Origin: CAZGKX01 sp964525945 | GTDB lineage: Bacteria; Pseudomonadota; Gammaproteobacteria; Legionellales; Legionellaceae | DNA length: 27,128 bases | Assembly (NCBI GenBank): GCA_964525945.1 | Contig: CAZGKX010000037.1 | Coordinates: 1-27,128, forward strand | Direction of reading: 5' to 3' | Shown here: in pieces, positions 16,281 through 24,136 of the stretch | Position numbering within the stretch: the first letter of the stretch is position 1 | Layout of the letters: every line of letters starts with the position of its first letter | Made by a program: the position numbers and the translations under genes | The notes under the pieces: model-generated | What the model was told of the DNA's origin: nothing | Databases searched by the model: none | The model's input: the letters and a program-made list of their open reading frames with translations, nothing else

Positions 16281-16331
16281 CCGGTTTTTGTGGAGTGGCT
16301 TAAATACGGACTTTAGATTTAGGAGTAAATT

Positions 16332-18146
16332 ATGTGTGGGATAATGGGCGCGGCGTCGCAAAGAGATATTAGCAAAATATTATTAGAAGGTTTGCGACGT
16401 TTAGAATACCGTGGGTACGATTCAGCAGGCATCGTTGTTGTGGATCATACTATGCAATTGAATCGTCTGCGAGTGCAAGGCAAAGTGCAAGCGCTTGCCG
16501 ACGCGATGGTGGATGCTGGAGTTTCTGGAAACATCGGGATTGCTCATACCCGATGGGCGACGCATGGCAAGCCTTCCGAAAAAAATGCCCATCCCCACCT
16601 ATCGAATGGTATTATTGCTGTGGTGCACAATGGCATTATTGAAAACCATGATCAGCTTCGTCATTCGCTGATGGAAATGGGGTACGAATTTACATCTGAA
16701 ACCGATACCGAAGTTGCTGCTCATCTCATTCACTACCATTATGCACAAACAAAATCATTATTAAGTGCAGTGCAAGCGACTGCCGCACAAATGGATGGCG
16801 CTTTTTCATTGGGTGTGATCCATCAACATTCCCCTCAAGAATTAATTGCAATTCGCAAAGGCAGTCCATTGGTGATTGGCATGGGAATGGATGAAAATTT
16901 TATTGCCTCCGATTCATTGGCCTTACGTTCCTTTGCCCAATCCGTCATTTATTTGGAAGAGGGTGATAGTGCACGCTTAACGTCTGAACGTGTTGAAATT
17001 TTTGATAAAAAGAATTGCAAAGTTGAACGCCAAAGTCAGCCCTTGTCCGATGATTGCCATGCTGTCAGCAAAGGTGAATACCGTCACTTCATGCTGAAAG
17101 AAATTTTTGAACAAACCAAAGTATTGGCTGACACGCTGGAAGGTCGCGTCGCAAGTTTGGATTGCTTGCGTGCAAGTTTTGGTGATCGAGCCAAGGTTAT
17201 TTTTGACCAAGTTCAACAAATCCATATCGTGGCTTGTGGGACCAGTTATCATGCTGGGTTAGTGGCCAAATATTGGTTGGAATCGTTGGCGGGCTTGCCC
17301 ACCCAAGTGGAAATTGCCAGTGAATACCGCTACCGAGATGTGGTGGTCGGCAACAACACATTGTTTGTAACGATTTCACAATCTGGAGAAACCGCTGATA
17401 CGTTAGCGGCACTGCATAAAGCCAAAAATTCAAATTATCTAGCCAGTTTTGCTATTTGTAATGTGGCCACCAGTACGCTGGTTCGAGAATCGGATGTTGT
17501 CTTTTTAACGCGAGCAGGTGTGGAAATTGGCGTGGCTTCCACAAAAGCATTTACCACACAATTAACAGCACTTTTATTGTTGGCACTTAATTTCTGTGAA
17601 GATGAACGAGCCAATGAAGTGTTGGCACAATTGCAGCAATTGCCTTTGAGCTGCGAGCGTGTTTTAAAAATGAATGATGAGATAGAGTCATTGGCATCCA
17701 CGTTTGTGAATAAATCCCATGCATTATTCCTTGGTCGAGGTGTGCAATACCCTGTCGCCTTGGAAGGTGCGTTGAAATTAAAAGAAATTTCATACATTCA
17801 TGCCGAAGCGTATCCTGCGGGTGAATTAAAACATGGCCCTCTGGCCTTGGTGGACAGCGAAATGCCTGTTGTGGTGGTCGCCCCTAATGATGAGTTGTTG
17901 GATAAATTAAAATCCAATTTGCATGAAGTCAGCGCGCGCGGTGGACAGTTGTTCGTCTTTGTTGACGATTCTCAAATATGGCCGGCCAATGGTGCACGCT
18001 TGATTCAAGTTCCAAGTTGTGGCTCTTGGATTGCACCTATTATTTATACCATTCCCTTGCAGTTGTTGGCATACCATGTTGCTGTAACCAAAGGTACTGA
18101 TGTCGATCAGCCCAGGAATTTAGCGAAGTCTGTGACCGTGGAATAA
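16332..18146 (+). CDS. glmS: Glutamine-fructose-6-phosphate aminotransferase (isomerizing)
   Basis: GlmS makes glucosamine-6-phosphate from fructose-6-phosphate and glutamine, the first step to UDP-GlcNAc for peptidoglycan and lipid A. The 604-residue protein has the N-terminal glutamine amidohydrolase domain with catalytic Cys2 (MCGIMGA), LRRLEYRGYDSAGI, the HTRWATHG loop and HNGIIENH. Two sugar-isomerase domains follow, with VACGTSYHAG, TISQSGETADT, GVEIGVASTKAFTTQ, RGVQYPVALEGALKLKEISYIHAEAY and the C-terminal DVDQPRNLAKSVTVE. The protein is complete and nothing is missing. Bacillus-type control by a ribozyme is not expected in this lineage and none is visible. Confidence 0.97.
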   Translation: MCGIMGAASQRDISKILLEGLRRLEYRGYDSAGIVVVDHTMQLNRLRVQGKVQALADAMVDAGVSGNIGIAHTRWATHGKPSEKNAHPHLSNGIIAVVHNGIIENHDQLRHSLMEMGYEFTSETDTEVAAHLIHYHYAQTKSLLSAVQATAAQMDGAFSLGVIHQHSPQELIAIRKGSPLVIGMGMDENFIASDSLALRSFAQSVIYLEEGDSARLTSERVEIFDKKNCKVERQSQPLSDDCHAVSKGEYRHFMLKEIFEQTKVLADTLEGRVASLDCLRASFGDRAKVIFDQVQQIHIVACGTSYHAGLVAKYWLESLAGLPTQVEIASEYRYRDVVVGNNTLFVTISQSGETADTLAALHKAKNSNYLASFAICNVATSTLVRESDVVFLTRAGVEIGVASTKAFTTQLTALLLLALNFCEDERANEVLAQLQQLPLSCERVLKMNDEIESLASTFVNKSHALFLGRGVQYPVALEGALKLKEISYIHAEAYPAGELKHGPLALVDSEMPVVVVAPNDELLDKLKSNLHEVSARGGQLFVFVDDSQIWPANGARLIQVPSCGSWIAPIIYTIPLQLLAYHVAVTKGTDVDQPRNLAKSVTVE

Positions 18147-18204
18147 CCGGTTACGGTAAGGTGCTATTTTTGATATCAATGCTGATCACTGTAGGCCAAT
18201 AAAC

Positions 18205-18232
18205 ATGCCATGCCCGCTCAGGCGGGAATCTA
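18205..18232. repeat. REP-like GC-rich palindrome
   Basis: CCCGC (18213-18217), loop TCAG, GCGGG (18222-18226), inside ATGCCATGCCCGCTCAGGCG and a following GGAATC. The wording closely resembles the short intergenic palindromes with core CCCGC-n-GCGGGAATC found in many copies in proteobacterial genomes. It lies between glmS and the barrel gene and has no T-tract, so it is not a good terminator. Only one copy is visible in this window. Confidence 0.4.
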
Positions 18233-18315
18233 TCTCTGTAAGGCAATCAAGTGCTTCATTGTGGATGGATTTCTGCTGGAGGAGTGGCATGAGCATGCCC
18301 ATAAAAGGACTTACT

Positions 18316-19077
18316 ATGCAAAGATTTTACCATGCCCTGATTGTTATTTGTCTCCTCATGATATCATCCGCACAGGCCAGTGGTTTTCGCGTCGGCGAGT
18401 TGGTGGTGCACCCCATGTTGACGGTAACCGGAGGGGGATTGTTCAACAATAATGCCGGTGCCAGTGATTCCATTCCGGCTCACGATGGTGTTTTTACCTC
18501 CTTTCAATACACGTCAGCAAAAAATAAGCAAAACACTCCCTTTGGAGGCGTGCTGCTGGGTATAGAATGCCCCTATGGAACATGGTGGTCATGGCAAGCA
18601 GGGGTGTCTTATTACCGTTATGGGCAGCTCAGGGCCAAGGGGTTGGTGATGCAAGGTGTGGATGCGAGTTCTCAAAACCAATACCCCTATCAATACACCA
18701 TCAATTCACAACAAGTCTTAGCGGAAGGCAAGGTATTTTATAATTGGCAACCCCATTATCACCCTTATTTGGATTTAGGATTGGGCGCAGGGTTCAATAA
18801 ATTTTCGAATTATCAAGCCACTTTATTGCCGGCTTTTACAACGTTTAGCAACCAGTTTGGCAACAACAGCTCCACGTCGTTTAGTTATTTAGTTGGGGTT
18901 GGTGTGGATGTGGATATAACGTCAAACATTCGCTATGGCATCGGTTATCGTTTTACGAATTTAGGACGGGTTCAATCAGGAACATCCATGATCGACACGA
19001 TAGCCACCTCGAACACGATCTCCCGTTCGGCCATTTATGGCAATCAACTGTTAGGGCAATTGATTGTTTTAATGTAA
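18316..19077 (+). CDS. Outer-membrane beta-barrel protein
   Basis: The start at 18316 is chosen over the longer frame from 18205 because AAAAGGA lies 6 nt upstream and the protein then begins with a signal peptide (MQRFYHALIVICLLMISSAQASG). The 253-residue product has alternating aromatic and glycine-rich strands typical of OmpA/OmpW-like small barrels: GELVVHPMLTVTGGGLFNNN, WSWQAGVSYYRYG, PYLDLGLGAGFNKF, FSYLVGVGVDVDI, IRYGIGYRFTNLG. The final strand ends in LGQLIVLM rather than a terminal Phe. There is no OmpA peptidoglycan-binding domain. The specific role is unknown. It is followed after 15 nt by the propeller gene, so the two are probably co-transcribed. Confidence 0.75.
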   Translation: MQRFYHALIVICLLMISSAQASGFRVGELVVHPMLTVTGGGLFNNNAGASDSIPAHDGVFTSFQYTSAKNKQNTPFGGVLLGIECPYGTWWSWQAGVSYYRYGQLRAKGLVMQGVDASSQNQYPYQYTINSQQVLAEGKVFYNWQPHYHPYLDLGLGAGFNKFSNYQATLLPAFTTFSNQFGNNSSTSFSYLVGVGVDVDITSNIRYGIGYRFTNLGRVQSGTSMIDTIATSNTISRSAIYGNQLLGQLIVLM

Positions 19078-19092
19078 TACAAGGATTGAACC

Positions 19093-20688
19093 ATGCGCCA
19101 TACACCGTTTTATTTGAGATGTGTTTTTGCTGGTATGTTGTTTTTCATGAAGGCTGTTTATGCGTTACCTTTTACGATTGAGCCGATTGGTGCTTTACCG
19201 CTTTTGGTCCCGCTGGGTGGTTCCGTCAACGCGTTTTATTCCATTAAAAACAACACCAATCGAGCCATGACCGGCAACCTTGTTAAATATTTGCCGACCA
19301 ACGCGCACATTGACCACACGAACACCACATGCAGCCCCGCTGCCGATAATTTTAATTTAAACGTTGGTCAAACGTGCACCCTGGCCTTGACGGTTTCTGG
19401 GCCCATCAACAAAACGCTGCCCAATGTTCGAGAGCATTTGTACGTTTGCATGTCAGATAAAGCCAGCTGTGCAGGCCCTTTGCCTGCTGATGCATTGGAT
19501 GTCAATGTGATTAAAACGCAGAATTTAGCTGCCACCATTATGGGGGCAACGAATAACCTGCCTTTGCCACTGCGCTTTTTTTCTTTTTTGGGGGCTTATT
19601 CGAGGAATGGAAATGCTTGGGTACCTTCTCTACTTGTACCAACCCAGCCTTGTGAAAACGCCTATTTGAATGATGTCAGCTGCTCACGTGATGGACAAAA
19701 ATGCGTCATGGTGGGTAACTGCAATGCTTCTGCTAGAGACAATCATGCGTTCATTGCGTATGCATCCAACGATGGTGGTGCCTCGTGGCAAGGGGCTGAC
19801 CCTTTTGGTGTTTTGCTGAGTGGGCGCCTGCATTTGTCGGGAATTGACTGCAATGCCAGCGGTGATCAATGCCTGGCTGTGGGCAATCAAATCACAACCA
19901 CGGGCGATGTTTTTCCGGTGTTTTTTAAAAGCACGGATGCAGGGCGTTCTTGGTTTGGAGTACCCCGACCCAACATGGCTGCCACGTTATGGCATGTTGC
20001 GTGTGACAATGCGTTGCAACGTTGCATGAGTGTGGGGCGAAATGCCGATCAAACAACCATTGAAGTGGTGTCGACCCAAAATGGTGGCATGGCTTGGAGC
20101 GCCACGCAATTGCCTCCACCGCGAGAAGATCCCGGGTTCAATAATGCGTTGACCGGTTTGGCATGCGATACAACTTTAGGGCATTGTCTGACCGTATTGC
20201 GCTATAAAAAAGACCAACACACCACAGCATCCATGGCTTACTATTCTAACGATGGTGGGTTGCATTGGGTTCTTTCTCCCTTCGAGTCACCCAAAAACAG
20301 TGTGTCAAATGAATTAAGAGACATTGGCTGCAGTGAAAATGGCAAAACGTGCATTGCCGTAGGATCTTATTACCAGGATAAACAAGCATTACCCCTTGTT
20401 TATGTGACGTTGAATGGTGGGGGAAATTGGAGTGCGCCGATCGCCATCCCCACGATCCCTGGGGCATCAAAAACCGTGATCAATAAAATAAGTTGTGATC
20501 AAAATGCTGCGGAATGCCTTGCGGTGGGTTATTACCGTCAGGCAAATTCTACGCAGGCGCTCCCTCTTATTTACACCGTTTATGGCGCTGGAAGCAGCTG
20601 GAATTTATCGCCCAGTTCCTTTTTAGAGCCACTCGCCGGGACTTATAATAATTATTTAAATGCAGTGAATATTGCGAAAAATGCCTGA
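19093..20688 (+). CDS. Secreted six-repeat Asp-box propeller-like protein with C-x6-C pairs
   Basis: A 531-residue protein with signal peptide (cleavage near residue 24, AVYA/LPF). An N-terminal beta-sandwich region (about 25-145) has two Cys pairs (80/95 and 119/126). Then come six repeats of 51-56 residues. Each starts with C-x6-C followed by (L/M/I)-(A/S/T/M)-V-G or a variant (Cys at 197/204, 253/260, 304/311, 358/365, 413/420, 468/475) and ends with an Asp-box-like S-x-D-G-G-x-S-W (SNDGGASW, STDAGRSW, NGGMAW, SNDGGLHW, NGGGNW, AGSSW). This pattern fits a six-bladed sialidase-fold propeller stapled by disulfides, outside the cytoplasm. No sialidase catalytic residues can be assigned. AAGGA precedes the ATG. 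Its last codons contain the -35 box of the RT module. Confidence 0.8.
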   Translation: MRHTPFYLRCVFAGMLFFMKAVYALPFTIEPIGALPLLVPLGGSVNAFYSIKNNTNRAMTGNLVKYLPTNAHIDHTNTTCSPAADNFNLNVGQTCTLALTVSGPINKTLPNVREHLYVCMSDKASCAGPLPADALDVNVIKTQNLAATIMGATNNLPLPLRFFSFLGAYSRNGNAWVPSLLVPTQPCENAYLNDVSCSRDGQKCVMVGNCNASARDNHAFIAYASNDGGASWQGADPFGVLLSGRLHLSGIDCNASGDQCLAVGNQITTTGDVFPVFFKSTDAGRSWFGVPRPNMAATLWHVACDNALQRCMSVGRNADQTTIEVVSTQNGGMAWSATQLPPPREDPGFNNALTGLACDTTLGHCLTVLRYKKDQHTTASMAYYSNDGGLHWVLSPFESPKNSVSNELRDIGCSENGKTCIAVGSYYQDKQALPLVYVTLNGGGNWSAPIAIPTIPGASKTVINKISCDQNAAECLAVGYYRQANSTQALPLIYTVYGAGSSWNLSPSSFLEPLAGTYNNYLNAVNIAKNA

Positions 20689-20699
20689 CTTGTTAAAAT
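20672..20699 (+). promoter_or_regulatory. Promoter of the reverse-transcriptase module
   Basis: TTGCGA (20672-20677), a 16-bp spacer and TAAAAT (20694-20699), preceded by TGT at 20691-20693, an extended -10. The -35 lies inside the end of the propeller gene. The predicted start, 6-8 nt beyond the -10, falls at 20705-20707, which is the first base of the inverted repeat described next. Confidence 0.55.
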
Positions 20700-20704
20700 G
20701 AATG

Positions 20705-20831
20705 CGGTACTAAATTAGCGCGATTGTTGCTTTTTATAGGGGTAACAATTAAAAATTAATCCACTGGCATGAGATGATGCTTCGGTATATCGAGATGCTG
20801 CAACGGACAAAAATACCCTAATTTAGTACTG
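20705..20831 (+). ncRNA. Candidate RT-associated structured RNA closed by a long-range inverted repeat
   Basis: GTACTAAATTAG at 20707-20718 is the exact reverse complement of CTAATTTAGTAC at 20818-20829. A G-U and a C-G pair extend it to 14 bp (20705-20718 with 20818-20831). The enclosed 99 nt contain a hairpin of 8 pairs with one G-U (ATTGTTGC at 20723-20730 with GTAACAAT at 20742-20749) and a smaller one (TTCGG/TCGAG around loop TATA, 20780-20793). They also contain a 9-of-10 direct repeat (GAGATGATGC at 20771, GAGATGCTGC at 20792). It ends 14 nt before the RT start, and the predicted transcript begins at its first base. This is the arrangement of the a1/a2 arms that enclose msr-msd in retrons. 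It is short for a retron RNA and not matched to any known one; that it is the RT template or cofactor is inference. Confidence 0.5.
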
Positions 20832-20845
20832 ATCGAATGGATTGA

Positions 20846-22150
20846 ATGGACATGTTTTGTCTCTATGACCCGCAAATTTACCGTCATGAAATTCAGCGGC
20901 TGGTTCAAAAACACACCCAAGCAGGGCGGGGCTACGATGTTGAACAACAGGGCGTGCCTGTTGTAAATTTTGGGTTTGATCAAAAAAAACTAGCAAAATA
21001 TTTAGCCAAATCCATCAAAAATAAAACCTACCAACTTGGTGTTCCTCAACAACGGACTATTTTCCGTAACCAAAAAAATCGTCTTGTTTATGATTATAGC
21101 TTGACGGACCAAATTGTGATTAAGGTCTTCACCCATTATTTAGAACAGCAATTTAAACCTTTAATAAGCTCGCAATTGTATTCGTTTCAAAAAGGAAAAA
21201 AAGCGTACGGTGCCGCAAGAGATTTTGGCCGCTATGTCCTGTCAACCCGTAAGCGCACTCAAAAACAAGGGTTGTATGTATTGAAAATAGATCTGCAATC
21301 CTATGGTAAAACCATCCCATTAGGTCAATCCTCACCGCTTTGGGAGCGTTTAAAACCATTAACCCAGCTTCTCACAGGGTATGAGCAACAACTGGTGCAA
21401 CAAATCATACGCCCGACTTATGTGAATGACAAAGGACGATTGCAATGCAACCTTTATGGGATTACCGATGGTGTTGCCATCAGCAATTTTATTGGTAATT
21501 TTTATTGTGCTGCAATTGATGAACTTTTTCAGGGTTGGCCCAACTTATTTTACGCCCGTTATGGGGATGATATTTTGTTGTGCCATCCACAACGGGCGGA
21601 AATTTTGCGTTGCAAAGAACAATTGGAATTGGCCTTGCAGCACTTGCAATTGCAAGTCAATCCCACAAAATCACTCACGGTTTATTTAAGCCCGGCAGGC
21701 CATCGCGGTGAATCGAATTTAATCGGTAGCAATGCTTTGGATTATTTAGGGTATAGAATTGATGGGTATGGTCGCATGACGCTTTCAGAAAAGCGCAAAC
21801 GTATGATTTTATTGGCCTTGAAACAACGCATCGTCAATCTCAATCAGGTATTAAAAACGAAACCCGTGCCAGAACATCAACGTGTTAAGATGATTTGTCA
21901 AATGGTGAATCAGGCCCTCACGTCTTCCCAATTTATGGAAAATCAAATCCAAGCGCTGTTGTTGGAAAGCAATGATCGATCGCAATTAAAGCATTTGGAT
22001 TATTTGATTGCCTTAAACATTGCAATGAGCGTGACGTCCATTCAAGGTGTGCAAGCGTTTTCACGTTTATCTTACCGCCAATTGCGAACGCAATTTGAAT
22101 TATGCTCTTTGGTGCAGCTGAAAAATGAAGCGGCGCCATGTTGCCTTTAG
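20846..22150 (+). CDS. Reverse transcriptase of an unassigned group, with atypical active site
   Basis: A 434-residue RNA-directed DNA polymerase-type protein. Motifs in order: NRLVYDYSLTDQIV (fingers, about 78-91), LYSFQKGKKAYGA (111-123), motif A VLKIDLQSYGKTI with D149, motif B GITDGVAISNFIGNFY (205-220), motif C YARYGDDILL with Y239-G-D241-D242, NPTKS (272-276), and LDYLGYRIDG (298-307), which matches the FLGY-type motif of group II-like and defence-associated RTs. All three catalytic Asp are present. Oddities: position +5 after D149 is G154 where RTs normally have Phe or Tyr, and motif B has Asp for Gln. No maturase, HNH or protein-priming domain is evident. The C-terminal 120 residues are helical. 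It is not clearly a retron RT, as I see no VTG motif. An alternative start is ATG 20852. The stop overlaps the next gene by 13 nt. Confidence 0.85.
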   Translation: MDMFCLYDPQIYRHEIQRLVQKHTQAGRGYDVEQQGVPVVNFGFDQKKLAKYLAKSIKNKTYQLGVPQQRTIFRNQKNRLVYDYSLTDQIVIKVFTHYLEQQFKPLISSQLYSFQKGKKAYGAARDFGRYVLSTRKRTQKQGLYVLKIDLQSYGKTIPLGQSSPLWERLKPLTQLLTGYEQQLVQQIIRPTYVNDKGRLQCNLYGITDGVAISNFIGNFYCAAIDELFQGWPNLFYARYGDDILLCHPQRAEILRCKEQLELALQHLQLQVNPTKSLTVYLSPAGHRGESNLIGSNALDYLGYRIDGYGRMTLSEKRKRMILLALKQRIVNLNQVLKTKPVPEHQRVKMICQMVNQALTSSQFMENQIQALLLESNDRSQLKHLDYLIALNIAMSVTSIQGVQAFSRLSYRQLRTQFELCSLVQLKNEAAPCCL

Positions 22151-24111
22151 TTTGGTTGACTAAACAGCGCAAACGGCAGCGGCAACGCCTTAGTTTTCAA
22201 GAATTTATTTTAAACAATCGAGCGGTATCCTACGCTTGGTTGCGCCTTAAATATTTTAATTTACAACGCTTATTGCATGCGGGTGTGCATGGTTACGTGT
22301 TGGTTTTTTTTCTGAGCACGCCCAGCAATTTTGGCGCCAATGGGTTTTGTTTCTTAATCGGTTATGGTTTGGAGCGGGTTTGGTGGGGCGGGTTGGAGCC
22401 CATGCGCAGCAATGTGAAAGCATGGGTTCGCCAACAACATGGGGCAAAAGCCAAACAATTGATTGAACAATGGCTATCTTTGGCGGTGGTGTTAAGCGCG
22501 GCGATGAGTGGGATTGGTCTTATTGTCTTAGGGTGCTACCCTTCGCGGCCTGTGTTGGCCATGGTGGCCATTTTAACGGTTTTTGCAACTCGCTTGCCGG
22601 TTATAGTCTATCACTCCGGTGCTTATGCATTAAATAGAGTGTATTGGCCCGCACGCGCCATATTAGGTTTGGATGCTACTCTATTGTTGGGCGCATTGTT
22701 TTTTTTCCATAACGATGGCGGTGGTTTGATTTTTTGGTTCATGGTACGCACATGCATCTTGCAAGGCATCGTGATTTATTTTGTCCGTCAAGTTTACCAA
22801 TTCCATAATATGCTGCCATTCGTGATCCAGTGGCGTGGGTTCAAAGCCTTAGGGCGTTCTTTGCATATCCTATCCTTTGCAAAAGCCGGTGTTGCTATGG
22901 CAACCATGGTTGCAGAAAAAATGTTGTTGGTATTCTGGGTGGTGTATCACCAGTCATTTTTGCAGCAAACGGGACGTTTAACCTTGATATTGTTGAGTTT
23001 GCCTTATTTGTATGCGGTTACCGATTGGGCGCAATTGTTTTATTACGATTTTAAACGCCATTTTAATAACGATTTAGCACTGTTCCAGAGACGATTTGAA
23101 ATAAGCGTTCTGCAGATTGCTGCGGTAAGTGGTTTGGTCAATGGATGTTTAATTGTGGGGATTGCTGGTTTTTTTCAAACCGTAACACTTTCACTGTTGT
23201 GCTGCATTCCGTTGCTTGGGTTAAGAAGTCTTATTGCTGTGTTGCAGGTCAAGTATTTTAGCCATGCTAACCATCGCGTATTGGTGTTATGCAATTTAAC
23301 TTTGCTGGTGGCGTTGTTTTTATACCTATTTAGCTCTAGCAGTTGGCTGCTAAAAAGTATTTTTTTAGCAAGTTTTTACGGTGCTATGGGGCGATATTTG
23401 TATGTGCGTAGAAATTTTCCTCAAAAAAATGCAGTGCAGCGTCTATCGGTTTACGCGTGGTTAAGTGCTTTGCATGCTGGCATTCAAAAAGAAACCATGC
23501 GGTTGGATGTATTTTCTATGCCAGCTGATTTGAACACGAATTGCAAACGCTTAATAATGCGTGGATTAACGCAGCATTTTATTCATCAGAATGGCAAAAT
23601 AAGTCAATATAAAAACAGCATTCTATTGTTTAACCCCTCTCATTTCAGCATCGATACCTTGGCCATGCTCGCTACAACAAGTGGTTGGATACGGCAGCAT
23701 AAGGTGTTTGTTCTTTTTTCGCCTGCGCCGATTCAACAGCAAATCTTGCCTCTTATTCACCAAAACCGCATGTCGCCATTGCCTCGCCGGCTCAATGAGC
23801 AGGCCATTTTACAACAATTTTTTTGGTATTTTCCCTATGGTGTTTGTTTCAATCCCACGGCGCAATTAGGTCCCGATGCCAAGCCTCTTGCACAGAGGGT
23901 GATTCGTGGTTTATTGTATAAAGTTAAACGTTATTTAAATGATCCAGATGATCACCAAGCTTTGCATTATTTTTTAAGCGTTTATTATGCGGAACAACAC
24001 GTGAAAATGATTTTTGTTATTCCAAAAATCAACGATTCCAAGGACATTCTTCATCCACGGTGTTGGCAGCAAACGATGAATTTGCTCTCCAAAGAAAATT
24101 GTGTGGTGTGA
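22138..24111 (+). CDS. Multi-spanning membrane protein with a soluble C-terminal domain, coupled to the RT
   Basis: A 657-residue protein whose ATG lies inside the RT gene, so the two are translationally coupled. The N-terminus is basic (KQRKRQRQR). Roughly 10-12 hydrophobic segments span about residues 46-422, for example near 46-64, 112-131, 138-158, 176-190, 195-217, 281-301, 323-345, 346-366, 380-399 and 402-420. The count and spacing resemble flippase (MOP/Wzx-like) folds, but I see no decisive motif. Residues 425-657 are soluble with alternating strands and helices (NSILLFNPSHFSID, HKVFVLFSPAP, VKMIFVIPKINDS), probably a cytoplasmic alpha/beta domain of unknown kind. It may be the effector or sensor of the RT module. 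An unrelated transport role is possible. Confidence 0.75.
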   Translation: MLPLVWLTKQRKRQRQRLSFQEFILNNRAVSYAWLRLKYFNLQRLLHAGVHGYVLVFFLSTPSNFGANGFCFLIGYGLERVWWGGLEPMRSNVKAWVRQQHGAKAKQLIEQWLSLAVVLSAAMSGIGLIVLGCYPSRPVLAMVAILTVFATRLPVIVYHSGAYALNRVYWPARAILGLDATLLLGALFFFHNDGGGLIFWFMVRTCILQGIVIYFVRQVYQFHNMLPFVIQWRGFKALGRSLHILSFAKAGVAMATMVAEKMLLVFWVVYHQSFLQQTGRLTLILLSLPYLYAVTDWAQLFYYDFKRHFNNDLALFQRRFEISVLQIAAVSGLVNGCLIVGIAGFFQTVTLSLLCCIPLLGLRSLIAVLQVKYFSHANHRVLVLCNLTLLVALFLYLFSSSSWLLKSIFLASFYGAMGRYLYVRRNFPQKNAVQRLSVYAWLSALHAGIQKETMRLDVFSMPADLNTNCKRLIMRGLTQHFIHQNGKISQYKNSILLFNPSHFSIDTLAMLATTSGWIRQHKVFVLFSPAPIQQQILPLIHQNRMSPLPRRLNEQAILQQFFWYFPYGVCFNPTAQLGPDAKPLAQRVIRGLLYKVKRYLNDPDDHQALHYFLSVYYAEQHVKMIFVIPKINDSKDILHPRCWQQTMNLLSKENCVV

Positions 24112-24136
24112 TATTTAATAAAAGGGATTATAAATT

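Noticed and set aside
16244..16331. glmS ribozyme or riboswitch
   Set aside because: The gap is only 88 nt, too short for the ribozyme, which is known mainly from Gram-positive bacteria, and no matching core is visible.
18131..18178. Rho-independent terminator after glmS
   Set aside because: Only a 5-bp stem (ACCGT/ACGGT) with a short, distant T run, overlapping the stop codon.
18205..18315. Longer N-terminus of the barrel protein from 18205
   Set aside because: It would translate the REP-like palindrome and place the signal peptide internally. A good ribosome site precedes 18316.
20846..22150. Group II intron or diversity-generating retroelement
   Set aside because: No maturase or endonuclease domain, no intron domain V-like hairpin seen after the gene, and no template/variable repeat pair found nearby. 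The downstream partner is a membrane protein.
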